DNA of 64,000 nt from NCBI RefSeq assembly GCF_000423065.1, contig NZ_AUHG01000012.1, positions 248,001-312,000 on the forward strand. Direction: 5' to 3'. Shown piece after piece: positions 44,786 through 54,402 of this stretch. The stretch's first letter is position 1. Every line of letters begins with the position of its first letter. The position numbers were made by a program, and so were the translations under genes. The notes beneath the pieces were generated by a model that did not search any database, was not told where the DNA came from, and saw only the letters and a program-made list of their open reading frames with translations. The DNA comes from Christiangramia echinicola DSM 19838. Its GTDB lineage: Bacteria; Bacteroidota; Bacteroidia; Flavobacteriales; Flavobacteriaceae.

Positions 44786-47608
44786 ATGACACAACATACC
44801 CTAGCCATGTTTTTTATATTATTCTGTGTTGCTATCACATTCTCGCAGGAATCAAGTAAGGAACATCAAGAAAATGTAGAACTTTTAGACTCTACCGTAA
44901 GGTACGGAAAGTTAGATAATGGATTTACTTATTACCTGCAACATAATGAAAATCCACCGGGAAGAATTGAGATGATATTATCGGTAAAAGCTGGATATTT
45001 TCAAGAATCTCAAAACCAAATTGAGTACGCTCATTTATTAGAGCATATGGGATCTTTTTATACTGGTAAATTTCCAGATCTGCCACGCTTTACAGATTCT
45101 TTAGGAATATATAACCACGCCAGGACTGATTACGAAAAGACATATTATACATTAAGCTTCGCAGCAGGAGATCAGGTTAGATTGAATGCCGCCATGCAAA
45201 TTCTACATGAATGGTCAACTAATATGTTATTTAAGCCTGAACATTTAGCCCTTCAAAGTGGTGCTGTTATAGCGGAAGGAAGACCTACCTCTCCCTATGA
45301 TAGCTGGTTACTTGATACTTTAAGTAATACGACACTCTATAATACTAATTTTCGTTTAATTAAGTATCCCAAAAAAGTTGAAAGCATGAAGCATGTCAAC
45401 TTAAATGAGATTAATAAATTCTATCAGGACTGGTATCGTCCTGATTTGCAAGCAGCAATAATTGTTGGAGATGTTAATGTAGATAGTCTGGAAACTATAA
45501 TACGAAAAAAATTTAGCGATCTAAAAGTAAAGAACAATCCAAAGGATCCCGAAATAATCAATAAGAAATTTGATTTACAGCTACCCGATAAAAATCAATA
45601 TGTTAGTATTCGTGATTCAATTAATAAAAAAAGAAGAATCATAATATTGAAGAAGAAAATCAATCATGATGATGATATTCTCCGATCTAAAGAAGATTTG
45701 AAAAATGTGATCCTGCAAAGGCTTAGTATGAATATTTTAACAAAGTTGCATAGCCCATTTGTGAAGCAATACGAACCGCCTTTTATAAGGTATACAAACA
45801 AGTTTATTTCTAACACTCTGGCAAATCGACAACTTCAGGTAAGCTTATGGGAAATCCCATTAGGAAAGGATGAAGATATAGAGGAGAAAATGCTTAATTT
45901 TTTTAAAGCATACCAAGTAATAAAGACACAAAGCAGCACCTCTCTATTAAATAATGAAAAAGCGAAGCTTCTGGATGACCTAATAACAGAGACTAAAAGC
46001 TCAAAAGATAAAGCTTTGAGGTTCCAGGATCATTTTATTTATAACAATAAAACCTGGACTTTAGATGAAAAGAAAAAAACCATTAGAGTAATACTGAATG
46101 ATATAGGTGTATCGGAAATTTCAGAATATATAACAAACCAATGGAACCTTAATAAAAATACTGATTTTGTATTTTTTAATGTGGATGACAAACAAGTACC
46201 TGGTCATGGACAAATAATCAAATGGATGAAAAACTCTAAGGACCTCTCTTCACAGCCCGTTTTTAATTTTAAAGCTATTGATTCGTTACCAAATCGATTC
46301 TCTTCGGTGAATCAAAAGAAAATATATGAAGATAATTATGAAGAGAATATTATAGGATTGACCCAGGTAAAATTGAATAACGGCATTAATTTAGTATTTA
46401 AACCCAGTGCACCGGCATCTCCCAGTTATAACAATATAGTTTCTATTCTAGGATTTAAAAAAATACCGGTAGCGACTTCAGATGTCAAAAATTATATCGC
46501 TACAACCTCGTCTTCAGACATGGTCTTATCCGGTGATGCCGGTGGTTATTCCAAATTTCAGTTACAGGATTTTATGCTTGATCAGCAAATTCGACTACGA
46601 TCACAAACCACCGAAAATGAATTTAAAATTGAAGGGGAATTTAAGGCGGAGGATGTCAAAAATTTCTTTAACCTTTTATATCTATATGTTACAGATCCAA
46701 ATGAAAATTCTAAAGCTTTCCAATCCTGGAAATCAGATAAACAAGAGTTGCTGAGTGGTTATAAATATGGTTTAAATGATGTATTATTAAAAGACATCTC
46801 TAATGAACTTCAATATTCCAATTTGCCCAAACTCTCTAAAGATGATCTTCGGGAGATTGATTATTCAACATATTTAAGAGCATATAAGAAAGGTTTCGGA
46901 AATCTAAGTGGTTATACTTTTATAATCACAGGAGATTTTAATACCGATAATATGCTCCCTAAAATAACTCACTATCTTTCTGAGTTTCCAACATTGACAA
47001 ATCAAGATTCTTTGACAGCAGAGAAATACCATTATAATTATACACCATTCGAAGAAATAGTTCACTTCAACAACCTTAAAGAGGCCATTGTCGAAATATC
47101 ATTTCCAGTAAAGGTTACTAAAGATGTTAAAACCCAGGTACAACTGGATTTGCTGGTCAAGAAATTAAATCAAATGATCTTTGACAGACTACGCATTGAT
47201 TGTTATACCCCGAGAGCATCTGGAAGATGGATGGATTATGAAAATGGAATATATGCCTTCAACATCAGTTTTGACAGTGAATTAGGTAACGAAAGAAAAA
47301 TGATAAAATATGCTATGGAAGAGTTTGGAAACTTAAAGCAACATGGCATCTCAAAAGCCTGGCTGGAGACTGCTATAGCGCAGGAGCGATCTAAATATGG
47401 ACAAAATCTGGAAACATTCTGGATGCTTAATTTCTGGCCTAAATATCTGAAAAGATCGTTGCAACATAATGAAGACCCAGAAGATAAAGTCTTAAAATAC
47501 GAATCGGTAATTTCTCATTTTATAAATCTTGAGGAACTGAATAAAGCAGCCAAGAAATATCTGTGTGCAGAAAACAGGCAGCAACTTATCATTCTACCTG
47601 AAATTTAG
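44786..47608 (+). CDS. M16-family zinc metallopeptidase, exported
   Basis: A 940-residue pitrilysin-type peptidase with an N-terminal signal (about residues 1-20). The inverted zinc motif HLLEH lies at 83-87 counted from this ATG, with the third ligand Glu in AVIAEGRP about 77 residues later. The second half (about 500-940) is a degenerate repeat without HxxEH, as usual for the family. An in-frame ATG at 44771 would overlap susD; the ATG at 44786 is preferred. It probably cleaves the peptide handled by SusC/SusD or the small protein encoded opposite. Confidence 0.9.
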   Translation: MTQHTLAMFFILFCVAITFSQESSKEHQENVELLDSTVRYGKLDNGFTYYLQHNENPPGRIEMILSVKAGYFQESQNQIEYAHLLEHMGSFYTGKFPDLPRFTDSLGIYNHARTDYEKTYYTLSFAAGDQVRLNAAMQILHEWSTNMLFKPEHLALQSGAVIAEGRPTSPYDSWLLDTLSNTTLYNTNFRLIKYPKKVESMKHVNLNEINKFYQDWYRPDLQAAIIVGDVNVDSLETIIRKKFSDLKVKNNPKDPEIINKKFDLQLPDKNQYVSIRDSINKKRRIIILKKKINHDDDILRSKEDLKNVILQRLSMNILTKLHSPFVKQYEPPFIRYTNKFISNTLANRQLQVSLWEIPLGKDEDIEEKMLNFFKAYQVIKTQSSTSLLNNEKAKLLDDLITETKSSKDKALRFQDHFIYNNKTWTLDEKKKTIRVILNDIGVSEISEYITNQWNLNKNTDFVFFNVDDKQVPGHGQIIKWMKNSKDLSSQPVFNFKAIDSLPNRFSSVNQKKIYEDNYEENIIGLTQVKLNNGINLVFKPSAPASPSYNNIVSILGFKKIPVATSDVKNYIATTSSSDMVLSGDAGGYSKFQLQDFMLDQQIRLRSQTTENEFKIEGEFKAEDVKNFFNLLYLYVTDPNENSKAFQSWKSDKQELLSGYKYGLNDVLLKDISNELQYSNLPKLSKDDLREIDYSTYLRAYKKGFGNLSGYTFIITGDFNTDNMLPKITHYLSEFPTLTNQDSLTAEKYHYNYTPFEEIVHFNNLKEAIVEISFPVKVTKDVKTQVQLDLLVKKLNQMIFDRLRIDCYTPRASGRWMDYENGIYAFNISFDSELGNERKMIKYAMEEFGNLKQHGISKAWLETAIAQERSKYGQNLETFWMLNFWPKYLKRSLQHNEDPEDKVLKYESVISHFINLEELNKAAKKYLCAENRQQLIILPEI

Positions 47609-47630
47609 TTTTAATTCAAAAGGAAAAGAA

Positions 47631-47657
47631 TAGCGCCTTGAATAGTTCAAGGCGCTA
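47631..47657. terminator. Convergent terminator between M16 and DUF6520 genes
   Basis: Arms of 12 perfect pairs (47631-47642 and 47646-47657) flank a three-base loop. Weak T-runs lie on both sides, so it may end both convergent transcripts. Confidence 0.75.
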
Positions 47658-47680
47658 CTCATTTAAAATAATTACTTTAT

Positions 47681-47968
47681 TTATGGATTAATCAAAGTAG
47701 CTCCAGGATTTGGACTTTTTCTCAAAGTACTTAAGTCCATTTCATCATATACTCTAAACTCTTGTCCATTCTCTGTAAATTTCACCTTACAATCATAGGA
47801 GCCAGTATTACAATCCTGTTCAGATATAGGTTGCCAGTTTCCATTTACACGTATATAATCACTGGCAACAACTTCAGGTTGCTCTTCAATTTCGCTTTCA
47901 AAGCTGGTAAAGGACATGCCTAATACAACCAGAAGCGCCATAATCGGAATTAAAAATAACTTTTTCAT
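47681..47968 (-). CDS. Small secreted protein (DUF6520-like)
   Basis: The 95-residue protein has a signal peptide (MKKLFLIPIMALLVVLGMS) and an exported part with two Cys in DCNTGSYDC, fitting the Flavobacteria-specific DUF6520 group (tentative). It is convergent with the M16 gene and next to SusC/SusD, an arrangement recalled for this group. A longer frame from a GTG at 47989 exists but the ATG at 47968 begins the canonical signal. It could be the substrate or a regulator of the transport cassette. Confidence 0.7.
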   Translation of the reverse strand: MKKLFLIPIMALLVVLGMSFTSFESEIEEQPEVVASDYIRVNGNWQPISEQDCNTGSYDCKVKFTENGQEFRVYDEMDLSTLRKSPNPGATLINP

Positions 47969-48193
47969 AATATTAAAGTTTAAATTCACCTACTCTTTCA
48001 AGGATTTTCGGCTTCTCCTACTTTCTGCGCAAAAAAATTTTATAATTTCTTTTATTGGGTGTAAAAGCCAGCATGGTACTGAAAAGTAAAGAAGTAATAG
48101 AATCTTAGTATTTCAAATTTTACAACCCTGGTATTTCACAATAGTAAATTTCACCAAATACCTTCAAATAAAATGGTTGTAAAGGCCGTAAAA

Positions 48194-49123
48194 CTATTCT
48201 CTCATGAAATTGGGCTTATATTCTCTTCTGTATTCGGAAGGTGTCTGTCCAAACTGGATTTTAAAATTTTTTGAAAAATGGGAGTGATCTTTAAAACCGC
48301 ATTTTTGAGTAATCATAGAAATTGGTAGTTCCGTAGTTCTAATCAAGAGTGCTCCTTTGTCAAGCCTTTTTTCCATATGAAACCTATGGATGGTAGTGCC
48401 GTACATTTTTTTAAATCCTTCTTTAAGTTTAGTTTTATTAGTACGATGAATAAGACCTAATTCTCTAAGAGATGGAAGATCGGTATGAAGATTTTTAAGG
48501 ATATAAAGACGTACTTGTTTCAGCAAAATTTTTGTTGCAGCGCTTTCCTTTTTTCCTGATTTTAATGAATGTCTTATATTACTTACTTTTCTCAGAGGTT
48601 CTTCACCATTCGTAAAACGAAAAGCTGTAATGACATATGCACAGGAGGGATCTACTCCCACCATCCTTTGAATAGTGCAAGGACATCTATGTAATCCTTT
48701 ATTTTTAACAATGAAGTCAACAGGAATAAATTGCTGATACATTTTTCCAGTAGCTGAATCAATTTCGTCCGTCAGCGCTTTCTCCGAGTTTTTTGAAAGA
48801 ATTTCAGAAACCTGGCAGTCAAATTTGTCCTGTTTCCATTTCAAAATTTCAGGAGTATTGGAAGAATATGACGTGATGTAAAAATCCTTATCTAAAAAGA
48901 TTGAAAATTGTATTTCCGGTTGCTTTATTTCCTGATTTGTTCCAAAACAAAAATTATATATTTCCTCTGACATCATATTCAGCAGTACGGTAACAGTATC
49001 AATGGGATCTCTTCTGCCGGAAGGCTCCTGACGAAACATGAAGTTACCACAGGCAATTTCTATGATTTGCTGATATAAAGAATTGAATCTCATTTTGTCC
49101 TCATTGTTGAATGCATATTCCAT
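48194..49123 (-). CDS. AraC-family transcriptional regulator
   Basis: A 309-residue regulator. The C-terminal AraC HTH pair spans about 205-305, with LPSLRELGLIHRTNKTKLKEGFK and ITQKCGFKDHSHFSKNFKIQFGQTPSEYR. The N-terminal half is not a standard AraC sensor and contains three Cys. It is transcribed away from the neighbouring fusion enzyme, with the small STAS-like gene between them on the same strand. Confidence 0.88.
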   Translation of the reverse strand: MEYAFNNEDKMRFNSLYQQIIEIACGNFMFRQEPSGRRDPIDTVTVLLNMMSEEIYNFCFGTNQEIKQPEIQFSIFLDKDFYITSYSSNTPEILKWKQDKFDCQVSEILSKNSEKALTDEIDSATGKMYQQFIPVDFIVKNKGLHRCPCTIQRMVGVDPSCAYVITAFRFTNGEEPLRKVSNIRHSLKSGKKESAATKILLKQVRLYILKNLHTDLPSLRELGLIHRTNKTKLKEGFKKMYGTTIHRFHMEKRLDKGALLIRTTELPISMITQKCGFKDHSHFSKNFKIQFGQTPSEYRREYKPNFMRE

Positions 49124-49143
49124 AATTCTTATTTTAAAGATTA

Positions 49144-49512
49144 CTATTTATAGTCCTGCAGAAACAAAAGCGCCTTCTTTTTATCTTTAAATACCCGGAT
49201 AGGGTAATTCGGGGTGCTTGTTTTTATAAAGAGTTGGGTAATAGCCATCGCATGATCATCTTTCACCAGAAGAGCCAGAGCTGTCGTCATAAAGGCACCT
49301 TCTATTGCGAGATAATCCCTGGCTTCCTTCTGTGCATTGGTAATGGCCCTTAGATCACAAAATATAGGATACGAATTTTCATTTTGCAGCTGCAAACGTT
49401 GACTAACTATCTCTCTGGCCATACTCCTATTGATCTCATAAATCTCTTTATAGACAAAGAATAAGATCCCCTCAGAGATCCACATTTTCGCGTAGGTTCC
49501 ATCCACCACCAT
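49144..49512 (-). CDS. Small STAS/SpoIIAA-like protein (tentative)
   Basis: The 122-residue cytosolic protein shows a beta-alpha pattern with ENSYPIFCDLRAITNAQKEARDYLA (about 45-70) like anti-sigma-antagonist-type (SpoIIAA) folds; I suspect a DUF7793-like family. No catalytic residues are evident. Its ATG at 49512 faces the divergent fusion enzyme gene, and the AraC gene follows it on the same strand after 20 bases. Confidence 0.6.
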   Translation of the reverse strand: MVVDGTYAKMWISEGILFFVYKEIYEINRSMAREIVSQRLQLQNENSYPIFCDLRAITNAQKEARDYLAIEGAFMTTALALLVKDDHAMAITQLFIKTSTPNYPIRVFKDKKKALLFLQDYK

Positions 49513-49712
49513 CCCGTAAAGTTTTGGATATCACTAATATATAATAAAAAATAAATAGTCTTATCAGAACACCTTAATTGATTTCATTTAACATGTTTTA
49601 AAATTATAAACATAGATTTTACCTGCATTTGGATGAAAAGCCGTATGACTGTTCTGAAAAGACTTTTACCAATAACGGTTAGATTTATAATAATTTTTTG
49701 TCATAGTTTAAT

Positions 49713-52145
49713 ATGAGAATTTTCAAATCTATAGTTATGGCAAAAATAAAACACAACAATTTTCTGGATACGGTAGATGAAGTAATCACCAATGCAACAA
49801 ATGCAGGAGTCTTACACCTGCATGCTGAAGGTCCGGGTTTAAACGGTCGGAAAATAAAAGTAAATGGAATTGAATCCTTTCATTTTGGAACGACTGGCTA
49901 CCTGGGTCTTGAACAGGATCAGCGCCTTAAAAATGCTGCCATTGAAGCTATTCAAAAATATGGCACCCAATTTCCACTTTCAAAGACCTATATCTCTCAT
50001 CCATTGTATGCGGAGTTAGAAGAGAAAATAGAAGCCATCTACAACAATCCAATTCTTATAACAAAGAACAGTACGTTAGGCCATATTGCGGTTATACCAA
50101 CTGCGGTAAGGGATGAGGATGCTGTAATTTTAGATCACCAGGTGCACTGGAGTGTTCAAAATGCGGCCCAATTCCTTAAAATTAGAGGTATACCTGTAAG
50201 CCTAATTCGCCATAATTCCATGGACATGCTGGAAGACCGGATAAAGAGATTATCAGGAAAGGTTAAAAAAATATGGTATATGGCAGATGGGGTTTATTCC
50301 ATGTATGGTGATTATGCCCCCATAGAAGATCTTATCTCCCTTTGTGAAAAATATCCTCAGCTGAACTTGTATTTTGATGATGTGCATGGAATGAGCTGGA
50401 AAGGCCATAACGGTAGTGGCTATGTAATGGAAGTCCTAAAAGAACTCCCTGAAAAAATTTTATTATTTGGCACCTTAAGCAAAACCTTTGGAGCCTCGGG
50501 TGCAGTCTTGGTTTGTCCAGATCGAAAACTCTTTAGAAAAATTAAAAATTTTGGCGGCCCACTCACCTTCTCTGCCCAACTGGAACCCAGCGCAGTTGCT
50601 GCGGCAAGTACTTCGGCAGACATTCATCTTTCTACCGAAATATATTCACTACAAAAGGCACTACAGCTCCGGATAAATTATTTTAATGAATTGCTTTCAA
50701 AAACCAACCTGCCCTTAATTTCAAAGAACGACTCCCCGGTTTTTTATATTGGTACGGGCTTACCCGCCACCGGCTATAATTTTGTGAAACGAATGCTGGA
50801 TGAAGGATTCTTTGTAAACCTGGGATTATTTCCAGCGGTTCCTGTAAAAAATACCGGGGTAAGAATTACGATTTCCTGCCACAATGAATTAGAAGATATT
50901 AAAGCCCTGGTGGATGCCCTGGAGTATCATTATGAAAAAGCGCTAAATGCAACGAATAATACTTTGGAGAGGGTTGGGAAAGCTTTTAATATAGGCTTGA
51001 ACCCAACTACGATAAAAGAAAAATCAGGTTCAGATGTATCGGTGAATTATGCGGAAAGCATCGAAGACATAGATACAGATCTATGGAATAAACTACTTGG
51101 AAGTCATAATATGCTTAATAAAGAAGGACTTCAATTTCTGGAAAAATGCTTTTCCCATAATGACCAAAAAGAGCATAACTGGAACTTCCATTATTTTATA
51201 ATTACAGATCAGAAGGATGATCCAATTTTAGCTACATTTTTAACCAGCGGCTTATGGAAGAATGATATGCTTGCACCGGAATCGGTATCCAAAGCCATAG
51301 AGCAAGACAGGGAATCCAATCCCTATGCGATGACTACTAAAGTACTGTCTATGGGATGTCTCTTTACCGAAGGTAGTCATTTGTATTTAGACCACAAGCA
51401 TTCACAATCTGAGGAAGCTATCAAAGAACTCTTATTAAGAATCGAAGCGCTGGGAGAAAGACTAAGAACTGGAATGTGCGTTCTGCGCGATTTTAAGAAA
51501 TCTATAGCCTTGGCAGAAGTTTTCCAAAAGGAAGGTTATATTCCCGTCTCCATGCCAGATTCCTGTGTAATTAATAATTTAGATTGGAACAGTGAAGAAG
51601 AATTTCTGGAAACATTAAGCTCCCGGTCTCGAAAACATTTCAGAAAAGAGGTACTGCCGTTTGAAGATAAGTTCCATATATCAATTTTAGACTTCCCTAC
51701 TCCTGAAAAAATTGATACCTATCATGAACTCTATAAAAATGTGAAATCAAAAAATTTTGGATTAAACACCTTTACCTATCCGAAAAAAGTATTTCAAAAT
51801 ATGGCCTCCGATAAAAACTGGGAGTTCATCGAATTAAAACTTCAAAAGGAAAACCAGATTGTCGGCGTTATGTTCTGTTACAAAAATAAAGAAGGTATAT
51901 ACGTCCCCAATTTAATCGGAATGGATTATGACTATGCCAGGGAGTATCAGGTATATCGTCAATTATTATATCAGACCATAAAAAGGGCTAAGAATTTAAA
52001 CTTTCAGAAAATAGATTTAGGTTTTAGCGCCTCCTTTGAAAAACGAAAATTTGGTGCAACCATAATTGAGAAACAGGCTTTTATTCAAACTTCCGATAAT
52101 TTCCTGTTAGAACAATTGGACATGATGAGAAATGAGATTTCATAA
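49713..52145 (+). CDS. Fusion of alpha-oxoamine synthase-like PLP enzyme and GNAT acyltransferase
   Basis: The first half (about residues 20-415) is a class II aminotransferase/KBL-like (8-amino-7-oxononanoate synthase, serine palmitoyltransferase group) enzyme. Its PLP Lys257 sits in FGTLSKTFGASGA, and its AONS-type DDVHGMSWKGHNGSG segment lies at about 221-234. The second half (about 430-810) looks like a GNAT/BioF2-type acyltransferase. The fusion suggests making and N- or O-acylating a 3-keto amine, for example a sphingoid or sulfonolipid-like base; that is inference. A second ATG at 49737 is possible. Confidence 0.85.
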   Translation: MRIFKSIVMAKIKHNNFLDTVDEVITNATNAGVLHLHAEGPGLNGRKIKVNGIESFHFGTTGYLGLEQDQRLKNAAIEAIQKYGTQFPLSKTYISHPLYAELEEKIEAIYNNPILITKNSTLGHIAVIPTAVRDEDAVILDHQVHWSVQNAAQFLKIRGIPVSLIRHNSMDMLEDRIKRLSGKVKKIWYMADGVYSMYGDYAPIEDLISLCEKYPQLNLYFDDVHGMSWKGHNGSGYVMEVLKELPEKILLFGTLSKTFGASGAVLVCPDRKLFRKIKNFGGPLTFSAQLEPSAVAAASTSADIHLSTEIYSLQKALQLRINYFNELLSKTNLPLISKNDSPVFYIGTGLPATGYNFVKRMLDEGFFVNLGLFPAVPVKNTGVRITISCHNELEDIKALVDALEYHYEKALNATNNTLERVGKAFNIGLNPTTIKEKSGSDVSVNYAESIEDIDTDLWNKLLGSHNMLNKEGLQFLEKCFSHNDQKEHNWNFHYFIITDQKDDPILATFLTSGLWKNDMLAPESVSKAIEQDRESNPYAMTTKVLSMGCLFTEGSHLYLDHKHSQSEEAIKELLLRIEALGERLRTGMCVLRDFKKSIALAEVFQKEGYIPVSMPDSCVINNLDWNSEEEFLETLSSRSRKHFRKEVLPFEDKFHISILDFPTPEKIDTYHELYKNVKSKNFGLNTFTYPKKVFQNMASDKNWEFIELKLQKENQIVGVMFCYKNKEGIYVPNLIGMDYDYAREYQVYRQLLYQTIKRAKNLNFQKIDLGFSASFEKRKFGATIIEKQAFIQTSDNFLLEQLDMMRNEIS

Positions 52146-52194
52146 TTGATATTGTAATCGCGGTCCTTACCTAGTCTTTATAAAACCAAACAAT

Positions 52195-53079
52195 TTGAAG
52201 ATCCCGTTACCACACTATTTTTTAATGATTCAAGGTAATAATAAGATGTTTGATGATGTAATACATGAGTTTCACAATAGTTTGAACACTAAGGTGGTAC
52301 CAATCCCTCATCCCTTAAAAAAAGCGGATAAAGGGATTGATATTTCAAATCACACCCTTTCTAAATTAAAAGAGATTGTGGAAAAAGAGGATTTTGAAAA
52401 CACCCCGGACGAGATCGAATTCTTTAAAAAAATCAAACCCTGTCCTATGAGCTATCTCATCTATTTCTCAGAAGTACGATCCTGTGAGACTCGTAAACCT
52501 AAAGCAGGTAAGAATTTTCAATTTCGATTTTTTGAAAAGGAACTACGTAAGATCAATAAGTTCTTTTATAAGAATAATGATTTTGTCCAATATATGGAAC
52601 AAGGGCATGAATACCTGGATCACCAGCTTTTTACTAGGAACCATCGTAAGAACTATCCTTTCACTCCCATGATCAATTACTACCAGTATCCTGAATTTTC
52701 AAGCTCTCATGATATGCTATGGGCAAAGATCCAGGCTATGTATCGGCTCATCCATTTCATTAGAGAAGCAATGGAAACTCTACGACCAGGAAAACAAAGT
52801 GGTTTGATGGATAAAAAACATAAGGTCATGCTGTGGTCAGGGTCAAAAACTTCACTGGTAGAACTTATCTATGCCTTATACGCCAATGGAGATCTTAACC
52901 ATGGTACTGTAGATATCAGCACAATCACTTCTTCTTTTGAGGATTTCTTCAATATCAAACTGGAGAACATCTACAAAACCTATTCTGAAATAAAGTCCCG
53001 AAAAGGTCCCAGAGCAAAATATCTTCATAATCTTATCCTGCGTTTGGAAGCTAAGATGAACCAGGATGATGAAAAATGA
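52195..53079 (+). CDS. rteC: RteC family regulator of conjugative element
   Basis: The 294-residue protein matches the RteC family, in CTnDOT the regulator that controls excision and transfer genes. Helical RteC features include CPMSYLIYFSEVRSCE (about 82-97), the NYYQYPEFSSSHDMLWAKIQAMYRL stretch (about 160-184) and the C-terminal helix. It begins at a TTG (an ATG at 52225 is possible). Its presence is strong evidence for a Bacteroidetes conjugative element here. Confidence 0.88.
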   Translation: MKIPLPHYFLMIQGNNKMFDDVIHEFHNSLNTKVVPIPHPLKKADKGIDISNHTLSKLKEIVEKEDFENTPDEIEFFKKIKPCPMSYLIYFSEVRSCETRKPKAGKNFQFRFFEKELRKINKFFYKNNDFVQYMEQGHEYLDHQLFTRNHRKNYPFTPMINYYQYPEFSSSHDMLWAKIQAMYRLIHFIREAMETLRPGKQSGLMDKKHKVMLWSGSKTSLVELIYALYANGDLNHGTVDISTITSSFEDFFNIKLENIYKTYSEIKSRKGPRAKYLHNLILRLEAKMNQDDEK

Positions 53080-53081
53080 AC

Positions 53082-53109
53082 TTTTCGTAGTTACGAGTTA
53101 CTACGAAAA
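53082..53109 (+). repeat. 10-bp stem-loop, TTTTCGTAGT arms
   Basis: TTTTCGTAGT (53082-53091) and ACTACGAAAA (53100-53109) pair around TACGAGTT. It shares its core with the 15-bp repeat below. Confidence 0.7.
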
Positions 53110-53236
53110 ATCCAAGAATTGCCGTACAAAATCAATTTTCTAATAGTTTGGTTTATAATTCTAAGCAATACTTCCCCAAGAAAGACCATACTATAGCAAT
53201 AAATATTAAATGTTAAATTTTCTCGTAACTACGAAA
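53083..53236. repeat. Paired 15-bp inverted repeats, possible origin or binding sites
   Basis: TTTCGTAGTTACGAG (53083-53097) has its exact reverse complement at 53222-53236, 124 bases apart. Both lie between rteC and the HTH gene. Such iterated sites commonly bind a replication, excision or relaxase protein; oriT or an iteron-like role is possible. Confidence 0.65.
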
Positions 53237-53361
53237 CCCATAGGGAAAGATATCTATCAAACAGTACCAATTTAGTAGAACGAAAGTCAAACTTTGATAG
53301 GGGCTATCAATTAAAAAGCTTTAACCATTTGGTAGTCCCTTTCTATTAAAAATGTTCTATT

Positions 53362-53646
53362 ATGCCAACAAGTATTATTACCACCGACGATCTTCGCGAA
53401 TTCAAAATGGAGTTGCTCGAAGAATTAAGAACCCTTCTTACCAAACAAAATTCCGGAACGCTGAAACGCTATCTTAAATCCTCTGAGGTTATGGATCTGC
53501 TACAAATCAGCCCGGGAACTTTACAAAATCTTCGTATCAATGGTACACTGCCTTATACTAAAGTGGGCGGGATTATTTACTATGATGTCCAGGAGATCCA
53601 CCGAGTGATGGATGAAAACAGAGTTCAACATAATTTTGATCTATAA
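53362..53646 (+). CDS. HTH DNA-binding protein, excisionase/MerR type
   Basis: The 94-residue protein has an N-terminal helical extension (residues 8-30) and a winged HTH of the DNA-binding excisionase type, with SSEVMDLLQISPGTLQNLRINGTLPYTKVGG (about 42-72). It probably regulates or assists the element's excision or replication and is followed three bases later by the next gene. The repeats at 53083-53236 could be its sites. Confidence 0.82.
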   Translation: MPTSIITTDDLREFKMELLEELRTLLTKQNSGTLKRYLKSSEVMDLLQISPGTLQNLRINGTLPYTKVGGIIYYDVQEIHRVMDENRVQHNFDL

Positions 53647-53649
53647 AAG

Positions 53650-54402
53650 ATGAATTATATTAAGCAACTCAACGCGGTTTTTGAAAAATTTTTTTCCGAC
53701 GAGCGCCTAAACCCAACGCATATTAGTTTGTATATGGCTCTATTTCATGAATGGAATAGTAGTCGGTTTGCAGATATATTTTTTGTCAATCGTAGAGAAC
53801 TGATGCGTGTAGCCAAGATAGGTTCAAAATCTACCTATCATCGCTGTATAACAGATCTTGACTCTTGGAACTATCTCTCGTATTTTCCATCCAACAATCC
53901 TTACAAGGGAAGTAAAATTAAGATGTCCATTATAGGGACAACTGATGAACCGGTTACGGGAGACTACGATCCCATATTGGAACAGCTTGCGGAACAGTAC
54001 TATCCCAAAGATGAACCAGTTGTGTACCAGCACCATCCCATCAATGGACAAGCTGAAGACCCACACCGTCCCATCAGTGGACAAGCATTGGTACCTTATA
54101 TAAACAATACTAAACAAATAAACATTAATAAACAGCCAAAGGGCAGGCAGGCCGTTTTAATTTTTTTTGAAGAAAAAGGATTTAATGCTGATGAAGGAAA
54201 AAAATTCTTTGATCATTACCACTCCAATAATTGGAAAACAAGTGATGGAAACGAGGTAAGGGACTGGCAAGCCTTAGCGATTCACTGGATGGATAGAACC
54301 GAATTATTCAACGAAGATAACAAGGAAATAAAAAAGAAAGCGTCCCATAATCAGGACAACCTCAAGACTATTAAAACCAAGAATTATGCACAACCCCTCT
54401 AA
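53650..54402 (+). CDS. Replication- or primosome-like accessory protein
   Basis: The 250-residue protein has a winged-helix-like N-terminus (about 1-110, with RRELMRVAKIGSKSTYHRCI). A long central linker includes a short imperfect repeat (PINGQAEDPHRP-ISGQA). The C-terminal helix pair around SNNWKTSDGNEVRDWQALAIHWM resembles DnaT/DnaD-type primosome proteins. Its 17-base overlap with the AAA gene suggests a joint replication role. The exact family is not recognised. Confidence 0.62.
   Translation: MNYIKQLNAVFEKFFSDERLNPTHISLYMALFHEWNSSRFADIFFVNRRELMRVAKIGSKSTYHRCITDLDSWNYLSYFPSNNPYKGSKIKMSIIGTTDEPVTGDYDPILEQLAEQYYPKDEPVVYQHHPINGQAEDPHRPISGQALVPYINNTKQININKQPKGRQAVLIFFEEKGFNADEGKKFFDHYHSNNWKTSDGNEVRDWQALAIHWMDRTELFNEDNKEIKKKASHNQDNLKTIKTKNYAQPL

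Noticed and set aside
53083-53236. CRISPR array from the repeated CGTAGTTACGA units
   Set aside because: Only two or three copies with irregular spacing and inverted orientation; no cas genes.
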